This document shows, one piece after another, positions 8,622 to 16,652 of a stretch of DNA of 64,000 nucleotides. This stretch comes from Ensifer sp. USDA 6670 (lineage in GTDB: Bacteria; Pseudomonadota; Alphaproteobacteria; Rhizobiales; Rhizobiaceae). Under the pieces are notes generated by a model. That model made no database searches and had not been told where the DNA came from. It saw only the letters and a program-made list of their open reading frames with translations. The stretch spans positions 124,001 through 188,000 of the forward strand of contig ATWE01000013.1 in assembly GCA_000421085.1 (NCBI GenBank), read 5' to 3'. How positions within the stretch are numbered: the first letter of the stretch is position 1; each line of letters begins with the position of its first letter. The translations under genes and the position numbers were made by a program.

Positions 8622-8748
8622 AAAAAACCGCCACGGCGCGGAGGCTGCGCCGTGGCGGCTCTTTGAAAGCGGGACAAAGGCCCGGAGAGGGGGATGAGGC
8701 CTTTGTCCTCATCTGGTGCGGGCGGGGGACAGGCCAATCACCAGACTC
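8622..8748 (-). ncRNA. abcR: AbcR-like Hfq-dependent small RNA (alpha-r15 family)
   Basis: Three stem-loops on the minus strand. SL1: TCTGGTG/CACCAGA arms at 8739-8745 and 8712-8718 around a C-rich loop. SL2: nine-pair arms at 8699-8707 and 8673-8681 enclosing a CCCCCTCTCC loop of the anti-ribosome-site type. SL3: twelve perfect pairs, 8647-8658 and 8628-8639, followed by six T (8622-8627), a strong intrinsic terminator. Position between polA and a MarR gene and the loop motifs match the AbcR1/AbcR2 locus of S. meliloti, where these RNAs silence many ABC-transporter mRNAs. The 5' end is estimated from the first stem. Only one copy is seen. Confidence 0.8.
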
Positions 8749-8824
8749 ACGGCATCGTATGAGTGCCGCTCGACATGATTTGTGGATTGAAATGTGGCAT
8801 TTCAAGGATAGGCCGCCTGAATCG

Positions 8825-8871
8825 CGCATTACAAATGCGTAACGTTTGCGTGAGTGTTCGGCGCCCGAACA
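8825..8871. promoter_or_regulatory. Two perfect dyads between the AbcR-like sRNA and polA
   Basis: CGCATT-ACA-AATGCG (8825-8839) and TGTTCGG-CGC-CCGAACA (8855-8871), each with a three-base centre. They lie about 80-120 bp upstream of the sRNA start and 95-140 bp upstream of polA, so either could bind a regulator of the divergent pair. No known consensus was matched with confidence. Confidence 0.4.
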
Positions 8872-8966
8872 TCAGAGCTGCGGCAGGCCTTTGCCGCTCG
8901 ACTTAATAGGGTAGTGCGGGAAAAGCGCAATGGACCTTTCCCCTGCCTCGCGCTATCCATGGCCGC

Positions 8967-11900
8967 ATGAAAAACGGTGATCATCTCTTCCTCGTCGACG
9001 GCTCGGGCTTCATCTTCCGGGCGTTCCACGCCATCCCGCCGCTCAACCGCAAGTCGGACGGACTTCCCGTCAATGCGGTTGCGGGATTCTGCAACATGCT
9101 CTGGAAGCTTTTGACCGACGCGCGCGACACCTCCGTGGGCGTGACGCCGACACATTTGGCCGTGATCTTCGACTATTCCTCGAAAACCTTCCGCAACGGG
9201 CTCTACGACCAGTACAAGGCCAACCGGACAGCGCCGCCGGAGGATCTGATCCCGCAGTTCGGGCTCATCCGCCACGCCACCCGCGCTTTCAACCTGCCCT
9301 GCATCGAGAAGGAAGGCTACGAGGCCGACGACCTCATTGCGACCTATGCCCGCCTTGCCGAGGAGGCGGGCGCCGACGTGACCATCGTTTCCTCCGATAA
9401 GGACCTCATGCAGCTCGTCACGCCGAAGGTGTCGATGTACGACAGCATGAAGGACAAGCAGATCACCGTTCCGGACGTGATCGAAAAGTGGGGCGTGCCG
9501 CCGGAAAAGATGATCGATCTCCAGGCCATGACCGGCGATTCGACCGACAACGTCCCGGGCATCCCCGGGATAGGGCCGAAGACGGCAGCCCAGCTCCTCG
9601 AAGAGTATGGCGATCTGGACACGCTGCTTGCGCGGGCCGGCGAGATCAAACAGCAGAAGCGCCGCGAGTCCATCATCGCCAATGCCGATCTGGCGCGCCT
9701 TTCGCGTGAGCTCGTGACGCTGAAGAAAGACACGCCGCTCGACGTTCCGCCCGAGGATTTCAGGCTCGATTCGCAGGACGGCCCGAAGCTCATCGCATTC
9801 CTGAAGGCGATGGAATTCACCACGCTCACGCGCCGCGTCGCAGCGGCGACCGATACGGATGCAGAAGCGATCGAACCGGCTCATGTTCCGGTCGAATGGG
9901 GCGCGCAAGCGCATGGACCGGATCTCGATGTCGGCGAGGCCGGCGGCCCGCCGCCGTCGCCGCAATCATCGAGCGCGACGCCGCCCAGGGGAAATGCGGC
10001 CAGGGCGGCTGTTTCGTTCCTCTCCTCCGGCCAGGATGCCGATACGACCGGCGCGACGCCCACCGGCCTCGCCGAGGCGCGTGCAGCCTATTTCGGCAAA
10101 GCCGCGTTCGATCATTCCGGATATCTCACCATCCGCGATCTCGATACGCTCGAACGTTGGATCTCCGACGCCCGCGAGGCGGGGCTCGTCGGCTTCGACA
10201 CCCAGGCGACGTCGTCCGACGCCATGCGCGCCGACCTCGTCGGCTTTTCGCTCGCGGTCGCCGATTACGCGAACGACCCGTCGGGCTCCAGGATCAGGGC
10301 GGCCTATGTGCCGCTCGCTCACAAGAGCGGCGTCAGCGACCTCCTGGGGGGTGGACCTGTCGACAGCCAGGTACCGGTGCGAGAGGCCCTAAGCCGGCTA
10401 AAGGAACTGCTGGAGGACCCGTCCGTCCTGAAGGTCGGGCAGAACCTGAAATACGGCTACCTCGTGATGAAGCGCCATGGCATCGCCATGCGAAGCTTCG
10501 ACGACACGATGCTGATGTCCTATGTGCTCGATGCCGGCAACGGCGCCCACGGCATGGATTCGCTTGCTGAGCGGTGGCTTGGCCACACGCCGATCGCCTA
10601 TAAGGACGTCACCGGCACAGGCCGGTCTTCGCTCACCTTCGACTTCGTCGACATCGACAAGGCGACGACCTATGCGGCGGAAGATGCGGATATCGCGCTG
10701 AGACTCTGGCATGTGCTGAAGCCCCGGCTCTCTGCCAAGGGGCTGACGCGCGTCTACGAGCGGCTGGAGCGGCCGCTGATATCGGTCCTTGCCGGCATGG
10801 AGGAACGCGGCATAACCGTCGACCGGCAGATCCTGTCACGCCTCTCCGGCGAGCTGGCACAGGGGGCGGCGGCGCTCGAAGACGAAATCTATCGCCTCGC
10901 CGGCGAGACATTCACCATCGGCTCGCCGAAGCAGCTGGGCGACATTCTCTTCGGCAAGATGGGCCTTCCGGGAGGCTCCAAAACCAAGACAGGGCAATGG
11001 TCGACCTCCGCGCAGGTGCTCGAAGACCTCGCGGCCGCCGGACACGACTTGCCTCGCAAGATCGTCGACTGGCGGCAGCTGACGAAGTTGAAATCGACCT
11101 ATACCGACGCCCTGCCCGGCTTCGTGCATCCGGAGACGAAGCGCGTCCACACCTGTTTCGCAATGGCTGCGACGACGACCGGGCGGCTTTCCTCCTCCGA
11201 TCCGAACCTGCAGAACATTCCGATCAGGACCGGCGAAGGCCGCAAGATCCGCACGGCCTTCGTGGCGACGCCGGGACACAAGCTGGTTTCGGCGGACTAT
11301 AGCCAGATCGAGCTGAGAGTGCTCGCCCATGTGGCCGACATTCCGCAGCTGCGCCAGGCTTTCGCCGATGGCGTCGACATCCATGCGATGACAGCTTCCG
11401 AAATGTTCGGCGTGCCGGTGGACGGCATGCCGAGCGAGATCCGCCGCCGCGCCAAGGCGATCAATTTCGGCATCATCTACGGCATCTCCGCCTTCGGGCT
11501 CGCCAACCAGCTTTCGATCGAGCGTTCGGAGGCGGGGGATTACATCAAGCGCTATTTCGAGCGCTTCCCCGGCATCCGCGACTATATGGAGAACACCAAG
11601 GCCTTTGCCCGCGACAACGGCTATGTCGAGACGATCTTCGGTCGCCGGGCCCACTACCCGGACATCCGCTCGTCCAATCCGTCGATGCGCGCCTTCAACG
11701 AGCGTGCTTCGATCAACGCCCCGATCCAGGGCTCGGCCGCGGACATCATCCGCCGCGCGATGGTCAAGATGGAGCCGGCACTCGAAGCGGCAAAGCTCTC
11801 CGCGCGAATGCTGCTTCAAGTCCATGACGAGCTGATCTTCGAGGTGGAGGATGGCGAGATCGAGCGCACCATTCCGGTCATCATCTCCGTGATGGAGAAC

Positions 11901-11981
11901 GCCGCAATGCCCGCGCTCGACATGAGGGTGCCGCTCAAGGTCGATGCGCGCGCGGCACACAACTGGGACGAGGCGCATTAG
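8967..11981 (+). CDS. polA: DNA polymerase I
   Basis: 1004 residues: 5'-3' flap nuclease (about 1-290), a Gly/Pro/Ser-rich linker (about 295-370), an exonuclease-like domain (about 380-600) and the family A polymerase domain with SADYSQIELRVLAHV (motif A), RRRAKAINFGIIYG (motif B) and VHDELIFE (motif C). It fills gaps in repair and removes Okazaki primers. The polymerase and flap-nuclease motifs look intact. In the proofreading domain motif I reads DTQ (D411, Q413) where the active enzyme has DxE, motif II reads NLKYG (G497) where Asp is expected, while motif III YxxxD (Y569, D573) is kept; proofreading is therefore probably lost. The 3' end is convergent with a dehydrogenase gene. Confidence 0.97.
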   Translation: MKNGDHLFLVDGSGFIFRAFHAIPPLNRKSDGLPVNAVAGFCNMLWKLLTDARDTSVGVTPTHLAVIFDYSSKTFRNGLYDQYKANRTAPPEDLIPQFGLIRHATRAFNLPCIEKEGYEADDLIATYARLAEEAGADVTIVSSDKDLMQLVTPKVSMYDSMKDKQITVPDVIEKWGVPPEKMIDLQAMTGDSTDNVPGIPGIGPKTAAQLLEEYGDLDTLLARAGEIKQQKRRESIIANADLARLSRELVTLKKDTPLDVPPEDFRLDSQDGPKLIAFLKAMEFTTLTRRVAAATDTDAEAIEPAHVPVEWGAQAHGPDLDVGEAGGPPPSPQSSSATPPRGNAARAAVSFLSSGQDADTTGATPTGLAEARAAYFGKAAFDHSGYLTIRDLDTLERWISDAREAGLVGFDTQATSSDAMRADLVGFSLAVADYANDPSGSRIRAAYVPLAHKSGVSDLLGGGPVDSQVPVREALSRLKELLEDPSVLKVGQNLKYGYLVMKRHGIAMRSFDDTMLMSYVLDAGNGAHGMDSLAERWLGHTPIAYKDVTGTGRSSLTFDFVDIDKATTYAAEDADIALRLWHVLKPRLSAKGLTRVYERLERPLISVLAGMEERGITVDRQILSRLSGELAQGAAALEDEIYRLAGETFTIGSPKQLGDILFGKMGLPGGSKTKTGQWSTSAQVLEDLAAAGHDLPRKIVDWRQLTKLKSTYTDALPGFVHPETKRVHTCFAMAATTTGRLSSSDPNLQNIPIRTGEGRKIRTAFVATPGHKLVSADYSQIELRVLAHVADIPQLRQAFADGVDIHAMTASEMFGVPVDGMPSEIRRRAKAINFGIIYGISAFGLANQLSIERSEAGDYIKRYFERFPGIRDYMENTKAFARDNGYVETIFGRRAHYPDIRSSNPSMRAFNERASINAPIQGSAADIIRRAMVKMEPALEAAKLSARMLLQVHDELIFEVEDGEIERTIPVIISVMENAAMPALDMRVPLKVDARAAHNWDEAH

Positions 11982-11983
11982 AG

Positions 11984-12075
11984 ACTTCCACGGAAAGTGT
12001 GGAACGGTTTTCCGTGCGAAACTGCGCAGTCTTAAAGTTTAGAGCAAATCCAGAAAAGCGTGTAACGGTGCTCCG
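11984..12075. repeat. RIME-like palindromic repeats, two partial copies
   Basis: Two units follow the polA stop: the first contains CTTCCACGGAAAGTGTGGAA and CGGTTTTCCG, the second AGAGCAAATCCAGAAAAGCG and TGTAACGG. Both share the core of the repeat family listed for 5212 and 59429 and separate convergent genes. Confidence 0.65.
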
Positions 12076-12097
12076 TCCGGCTCCGTTACATGCCGCA

Positions 12098-13102
12098 TCA
12101 ATCCCGTCCCGGCAGCACCCTGTCTGGCGGGCGATGACCGTCGAAGAAGGTGCGGATGTTGATCACCACCTTCTCGCCCATGTCGATACGGCCTTCCAGC
12201 GTCGCCGAGCTCATATGCGGCAGGAGAACGACCTTTCCCTCGCCGGCAAGCTTGATGAGCTTCGGATTGACGGACGGCTCGTTCTCGAAGACGTCGAGTC
12301 CGGCGCCGGCGATCTTGCCCTCGCGGAGGCTCTTGATCAGCGCGGCCTCGTCGATGATACCGCCGCGCGCGGTATTGACGATGTAGCTGTCGGGCCGCAT
12401 CAGCGCCAGCCGCCGGGCCGAGAGCAGATGATAGGTCGCCGGGGTCGACGGGCAGTTGACGGAGACGATGTCGACGCGGGCAAGCATCTGGTCGAGGCTG
12501 TCCCAATAGGTCGCCTCCAGCCTTTCCTCGGTTTCCGGTTTGACGCGGTGGCGATTGTGATAGTGGATCGAAAGCCCGAAGGCCTTGGCACGGCGGGCGA
12601 CGGCGGTGCCGATCCTCCCCATGCCCACGATGCCGATGCGTTTGCCGGCAATGCGCCGGCCCAGCATCCAGGTGGGCGACCAGCCTGCCCACTCCCCCTT
12701 GCGGTCGGTCAGCACCTGCGCACCTTCGGCGAGCCGGCGCGGCACCGCGAGGATCAGCGCCATGGTCATGTCGGCCGTGTCCTCCGTCAGGACGTTCGGC
12801 GTGTTGGTGACGGTTATGCCCTTGCGGGCGGCCGCATCCACATCGATGTTGTCGACGCCGTTCGAGAAGGCGGCAATGAGCTTCAGCTGCGGCCCGGCCT
12901 GCTCGATCAGCGCCGCATCGATCCGGTCCGTCACCGTCGGCACAAGAACGTCGGCCCGCTTGACCGCGGCGACCAGCTCCGGCTGGCTGCGCGGCGTGTC
13001 GTCGATGTTCAGCTCCGCGTCGAAGAGCTCACGCATCCTGGTTTCGACGACATCCGGCAGTTTGCGGGTGATGTAGACCGTTGGCTTTTTCTTGCTTGTC
13101 AT
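12098..13102 (-). CDS. D-isomer-specific 2-hydroxyacid dehydrogenase (glyoxylate reductase type)
   Basis: 334-residue cytosolic NAD(P)H-dependent reductase. The Rossmann motif GIVGMGRIG (about 155-165) and the catalytic set Arg in NTARGG, Glu in FENEP and His in LPHMSS define the D-2-hydroxyacid dehydrogenase family; the sequence is closest in appearance to GyaR-type glyoxylate reductases, which reduce glyoxylate to glycolate. HNRHRVKPE after the second beta strand suggests NADPH preference (basic residues), an inference only. ATG 13102 starts MTSKKKPTVYITR at the normal distance from the first strand; the frame is open further upstream. Convergent with polA. Confidence 0.92.
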   Translation of the reverse strand: MTSKKKPTVYITRKLPDVVETRMRELFDAELNIDDTPRSQPELVAAVKRADVLVPTVTDRIDAALIEQAGPQLKLIAAFSNGVDNIDVDAAARKGITVTNTPNVLTEDTADMTMALILAVPRRLAEGAQVLTDRKGEWAGWSPTWMLGRRIAGKRIGIVGMGRIGTAVARRAKAFGLSIHYHNRHRVKPETEERLEATYWDSLDQMLARVDIVSVNCPSTPATYHLLSARRLALMRPDSYIVNTARGGIIDEAALIKSLREGKIAGAGLDVFENEPSVNPKLIKLAGEGKVVLLPHMSSATLEGRIDMGEKVVINIRTFFDGHRPPDRVLPGRD

Positions 13103-13306
13103 TGCTGTGAGCGGCGCCCCCGTTGACGGGTCCTTAACCAAGTCGGGTGATAGTTCTCCCCATAGCCGCAATTTCTACCAGACCCGGTGGGGAACACAAT
13201 TGAAAGTCGCCGCCCCGGGCGGGGATTTGAAAAGTGCGGGGATTTGCGAGCGCCTGGCCGGTCAGCACCGCAAGGGCTTGCGCCAAGCCCCGCTTACGTT
13301 CGGAAG

Positions 13307-13858
13307 ATGAGCTTCGTCATGCGTCACTTCATTTCACGCGTTTCCACCCTCACGATGGCAGCCCTGCTCGGAGCGGTCTTGACGGCCGGCAGCGCCCAGG
13401 CGCAGGCGGCGAAGGGGCCGAGCGGCCTTCCCCTCCCCCGCTTCGTCAGCCTGAAGGCGAAAAGCGTGAACTTGAGAATCGGCCCTAGCGTCGACTATGC
13501 TGTCGCCTTCCGCTATCTCAAATCCGGCGTGCCGGTCGAGATCATCCAGGAATATGACAATTGGCGCCGTATCCGCGACGCCGACGGAACCGAGGGTTGG
13601 GTCAACCAGGCGCTTCTCTCCGGCGACCGCACCGCGCTGGCCGCCCCGTGGATGCGCAGCAAGGGAGAGGGTGTTTTCGTCAACATGCGCCGCGATCCGC
13701 AGGGCACGGCCCCGATCGTCGCGCGCGTCGAACCAGGCGTCATGCTGCACATCGGCGAATGCAACGGCGACTGGTGCCACGCCGAAACGCAAGGGGTCGA
13801 AGGCTGGATTGCCCAGAGCGAAATCTGGGGCGCCTATCCCGGCGAGGCCTTCAAGTAA
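13307..13858 (+). CDS. Exported protein with two bacterial SH3 domains
   Basis: 183 residues: signal peptide (hydrophobic LTMAALLGAVLTAGSAQAQA, cut after AQA), then two tandem SH3_4 domains. The first holds KAKSVNLRIGPSVDYAVAF and a GWVNQALL end; the second holds GVFVNMRRDPQGTAPIVARV and GWIAQSEIWG. Such periplasmic SH3 proteins are thought to bind peptidoglycan or proteins of the envelope; no enzymatic domain is present. ATG 13307 (MSFVMRHF) or ATG 13319 could be the start. The last eight bases overlap the end of the opposite kinase gene. An upstream in-frame ATG at 13187 would only add a non-hydrophobic, Arg-rich extension and is unlikely. Confidence 0.85.
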   Translation: MSFVMRHFISRVSTLTMAALLGAVLTAGSAQAQAAKGPSGLPLPRFVSLKAKSVNLRIGPSVDYAVAFRYLKSGVPVEIIQEYDNWRRIRDADGTEGWVNQALLSGDRTALAAPWMRSKGEGVFVNMRRDPQGTAPIVARVEPGVMLHIGECNGDWCHAETQGVEGWIAQSEIWGAYPGEAFK

Positions 13859-14393
13859 GCGGTGCGGGCGGGACGGCGTCAGCTCCCTGGTTTTTGCGCT
13901 CGAGCTTCGAAACAAGTTCGGCGACGAGCTCGTCGGGGCTCTTCTTCGCGGTGTCGATGACGAGAGGTCGCGATCCCCAATCTTCGTAAACGCGATCGGT
14001 TATCTCTTCCCAGGTTGGTTTCGTCAGACCCGGCACGTCGGAAAGCCTGGTTTCCGCCCGCCGGCGATGTTCCGCCTTGTCCGAGCAGACGACCTCCACC
14101 TCGACCGCCGGTGCCGCCGACCGGTCTGCTACCGCGAGCCAGGCGTCCCGCGTCACGCCCAGGCCATTGACGGAATCGGCGATGACGGTATGGCCGAGCG
14201 TGAGGTTGTCTTCGGCCACGCCGTAGGCCGCTACATATCCCGCGGCCCCGACGGCGGAGGCCGGGACGCCCGACGCCCGAATGCCTTGCTCGATCGTATC
14301 GATGCGCACATGCACCGCGCGTAATCGCTTCGCCAAAGCGCGAGCAATCGTCGTCTTCCCGGATCCGGGCAAGCCTCCCAAGATGATGAGCAT
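13851..14393 (-). CDS. P-loop kinase-like protein (AAA_33 / gluconate-kinase fold)
   Basis: 180 residues opening directly with a Walker A loop, MLIILGGLPGSGKTT, followed by RIDTIEQGIR and a later ADSVNGLGVTRDAW segment, the pattern of small zeta-toxin/adenylylsulfate-kinase-like phosphotransferases. The substrate is unknown; paralogues phosphorylate small alcohols or tRNA-like substrates. The ATG at 14393 places the P-loop at the N-terminus, as usual in the family. It follows the adenosine kinase gene on the same strand (38 bp apart), so the two may be cotranscribed. It overlaps the stop of the convergent SH3 gene by eight bases. Confidence 0.8.
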   Translation of the reverse strand: MLIILGGLPGSGKTTIARALAKRLRAVHVRIDTIEQGIRASGVPASAVGAAGYVAAYGVAEDNLTLGHTVIADSVNGLGVTRDAWLAVADRSAAPAVEVEVVCSDKAEHRRRAETRLSDVPGLTKPTWEEITDRVYEDWGSRPLVIDTAKKSPDELVAELVSKLERKNQGADAVPPAPLT

Positions 14394-14431
14394 GAGGGCG
14401 TGCTTTCGTTTCGCACTCGGACGAGGGCTTC

Positions 14432-15424
14432 TCAGACGAGAGCTGCCTGCCGGGCAGCGGTTGCAAGCGAGACCAGCGGCCGCGGGCCGATCTGGCCTAT
14501 GACGATGCCGGCGGCCAGATTGCCGAGCTTGCTGCACTCCTCGAGCGAGCGGCCGCTGGTATAGCCGAAGAGGAAGCCGGCGGCATAGAGATCGCCGGCG
14601 CCGGTGGTGTCGACCACCTGCTCCAGAACACTCGCGCCGACGCGTACGCGCTCAGCGCCGCGCACCACGACGGAGCCTTCCTCGCTCAGCGTGACCGCCG
14701 CAAGCTTGCAGTCCTCGGCCAGCAGCGCGAGCGCGCGGTCGAAGTCCTCGGTCTCGTAAAGCGCGAGCACCTCCTGCCGGTTGGCGAAGACGATATCGAC
14801 CGTGCCCGAGCGCATGAGTTCGAGAAACTCGCTCCGATAGCGATGCACGCAGAAACTGTCGGACAGCGTCATCGCCGTTTCCCGCCCATGGGCATGGGCG
14901 ATGCGCGCCGCTTCGCGGATCGCATCCTTGGCACGTGGCGGGTCCCACAGATAGCCTTCGAAATAGGTGACCTTCGACTGGGCGACGACGTCGTCCTCGA
15001 CATCCTCCGGGCCTAGTTCGACGCAGGCGCCGAGATAGGTATTCATCGAGCGCTCCCCGTCCTCGGTGACGAAGATCATCGAGCGGGCGGTCGGGGGATG
15101 GCCGTCGAGCGGCTTCGTCTGAAAATGGACGCCCTGGGCGCGAATGTCATGGGTAAAGATTTCGCCGAGCTGGTCGTCGGCGACCTTGCCGAAATAGGCG
15201 GCGCGGCCGCCGAGGCTCGCGACGCCTGCCGCCGTATTGCCGGCGCTGCCGCCGGAAGCTTCGACCGCCGGTCCCATTCTCGAATAGAGCAACTCGGCGC
15301 GATCGGCATTGATGAGGTTCATCGCGCCCTTGATGATGCCGTTTTCCTCGAGAAAGCTGTCATCGCAGCGCGCAATGATATCGACGATCGCGTTGCCGAT
15401 CGTCAGAACGTCGTATTTTGCCAT
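14432..15424 (-). CDS. PfkB-family kinase, probable adenosine kinase
   Basis: 330-residue ribokinase-family enzyme. The N-terminal lid segment with ASGGSAGNTAAGVASLGG and the C-terminal DTTGAGDLYAAGF, containing the catalytic Asp and the anion hole, are present. Overall sequence resembles the rhizobial PfkB proteins that are annotated as adenosine kinase and have been solved structurally in R. etli. The enzyme would phosphorylate adenosine (or a related nucleoside) to AMP in the cytosol, which fits the adenosine deaminase and phosphorylases further right, but the specificity is inferred. ACGGAG five bases before ATG 15424 supports the start. Confidence 0.88.
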   Translation of the reverse strand: MAKYDVLTIGNAIVDIIARCDDSFLEENGIIKGAMNLINADRAELLYSRMGPAVEASGGSAGNTAAGVASLGGRAAYFGKVADDQLGEIFTHDIRAQGVHFQTKPLDGHPPTARSMIFVTEDGERSMNTYLGACVELGPEDVEDDVVAQSKVTYFEGYLWDPPRAKDAIREAARIAHAHGRETAMTLSDSFCVHRYRSEFLELMRSGTVDIVFANRQEVLALYETEDFDRALALLAEDCKLAAVTLSEEGSVVVRGAERVRVGASVLEQVVDTTGAGDLYAAGFLFGYTSGRSLEECSKLGNLAAGIVIGQIGPRPLVSLATAARQAALV

Positions 15425-15560
15425 GAACTCCGTCCGGGTTTCCTTGGTGACCGGTGTTCGTTAATAGCGGTTTTCCGGCCATTTGGAAGACGCAACAGCG
15501 TTATGCGCTCCTTCAAATGCGGGAAGGCTCCCGCATGCAGAATTCTGGGGATGTCGACGA

Positions 15561-15986
15561 TCACGTCGGCAGCGCCTTTGAGTCATAGGCGGCGGCGAAC
15601 TCGGCGCTTGGCGGGATCGGCTTGATGATGTCGATCATCACGCCGTTCGGATCGGCCGTGATGAAATGGCGCTGGCCGAAGTCTTCGTCGCAGATCGGCT
15701 TGAGGATGGGCAGGCCCGCGTCACGCATCTCGGCATAGAGCCGATCGGGATCTTCCACCTCGAAATTCAGGAGCAGGCCATGCACCGGCGCCCGGTGCCG
15801 TTCGGGCACCGTCTCATGGCTATAATCGAGCACCGCGAGCGTCACATGTTCGTTGTCGGCCGACTGAAGATGCATGTACCAATCGCTTGCGAAAAGCGCC
15901 TCGAAGCGTAGATGCCTGACGTAGAAGTCCGCCGTCTGCCGCACATCCTTCGTCATGATCACCGGATAATAGCTCGTCGATTTCAT
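15561..15986 (-). CDS. Glyoxalase/bleomycin-resistance (VOC) family protein
   Basis: 141-residue VOC-fold protein with the two beta-alpha-beta-beta-beta modules: [21 protein letters not shown] at the start and [18 protein letters not shown] near the end, the latter with the usual metal-ligand region. The substrate is not known; relatives bind metals, antibiotics or small electrophiles. The start ATG 15986 follows GGAGGGAAAGG. It is divergent from a TetR gene, and two copies of a dyad lie between them, so it is the likely target of that repressor and may detoxify its inducer. Confidence 0.88.
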   Translation of the reverse strand: MKSTSYYPVIMTKDVRQTADFYVRHLRFEALFASDWYMHLQSADNEHVTLAVLDYSHETVPERHRAPVHGLLLNFEVEDPDRLYAEMRDAGLPILKPICDEDFGQRHFITADPNGVMIDIIKPIPPSAEFAAAYDSKALPT

Positions 15987-16010
15987 CCTTTCCCTCCGCT
16001 GTTCGATCAC

Positions 16011-16055
16011 ATACAATCTGCATGTATCCTCAAATAACATACAGGCTGCATGTAT
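16011..16055. promoter_or_regulatory. Double TetR operator between the VOC and TetR genes
   Basis: Two near-identical sites, ATACAATCTGCATGTAT (16011-16027) and ATACAGGCTGCATGTAT (16039-16055), each an ATACA/TGTAT dyad, repeated with a 28 bp period. The second overlaps the TetR start codon (16054). Spacing and location fit autorepression plus control of the divergent VOC gene. Confidence 0.8.
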
Positions 16056-16647
16056 GCAACAGAGAGAACCAAGACGCTCCAACCGGGAGCGCTCCGATGC
16101 AACCCGCACGGCGATCCTTGATGCCGCGCGCGCGCTCTTCGTCTCCGGAGGCTACGCCGAAACCGCTACTCCGGACATCGTTGCCGCAGCCGGGCTCACG
16201 CGCGGCGCGCTCTATCATCACTTCGGGGACAAGAAGGCGCTGTTTCGGGCGATCGTAGAACGGGAAGCACGCGAAGTCGCGGCGACGATCGAGCAATTGG
16301 CCGGTGCTCCCCTCCCACCCCGCGAGGCACTGCTTGCAGGAGCGGCGGCCTATTTCGACGCCATGGCCGTTCCGGGAAGGGTGCGCCTGCTGTTGCTCGA
16401 CGGGCCGGCCGTGCTGGGCGTCACCGAAATGGCGGCTCTCGACGCCGCCCATGGCGGCAGAACGCTGGAGGAAGGCCTCGCCGCCGCCATGGCTCCGCAC
16501 CGCCTGGAGGAGAAGACGGTCAAGGCGATGGCATTCCTGTTATCGGCCGCCTTCGACCGCGCTGCGCTCGAGATCGACGCGGGCGCTGCACGGGCCGACT
16601 ATGCCTACGCCATCGACAGGCTGATCGACCGCCTGATCGCTCAATGA
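16054..16647 (+). CDS. TetR-family repressor
   Basis: 197 residues. The N-terminal HTH is classical: [48 protein letters not shown], roughly residues 17-63. The C-terminal ligand domain is helical, with a CATRA-like stretch [10 protein letters not shown] at about 113-122. ATG 16054 is the only reasonable start, since the HTH begins at residue 17; it lies inside the right operator and has no ribosome site upstream, so the mRNA may be leaderless. It probably represses itself and the divergent VOC gene. The inducer cannot be predicted. Confidence 0.92.
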   Translation: MQQREPRRSNRERSDATRTAILDAARALFVSGGYAETATPDIVAAAGLTRGALYHHFGDKKALFRAIVEREAREVAATIEQLAGAPLPPREALLAGAAAYFDAMAVPGRVRLLLLDGPAVLGVTEMAALDAAHGGRTLEEGLAAAMAPHRLEEKTVKAMAFLLSAAFDRAALEIDAGAARADYAYAIDRLIDRLIAQ

Positions 16648-16652
16648 GCAGG

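Noticed and set aside
8855-8871. LexA box upstream of polA
   Set aside because: The alphaproteobacterial SOS box is a direct GTTC-N7-GTTC repeat; this is an inverted repeat with a different spacing.
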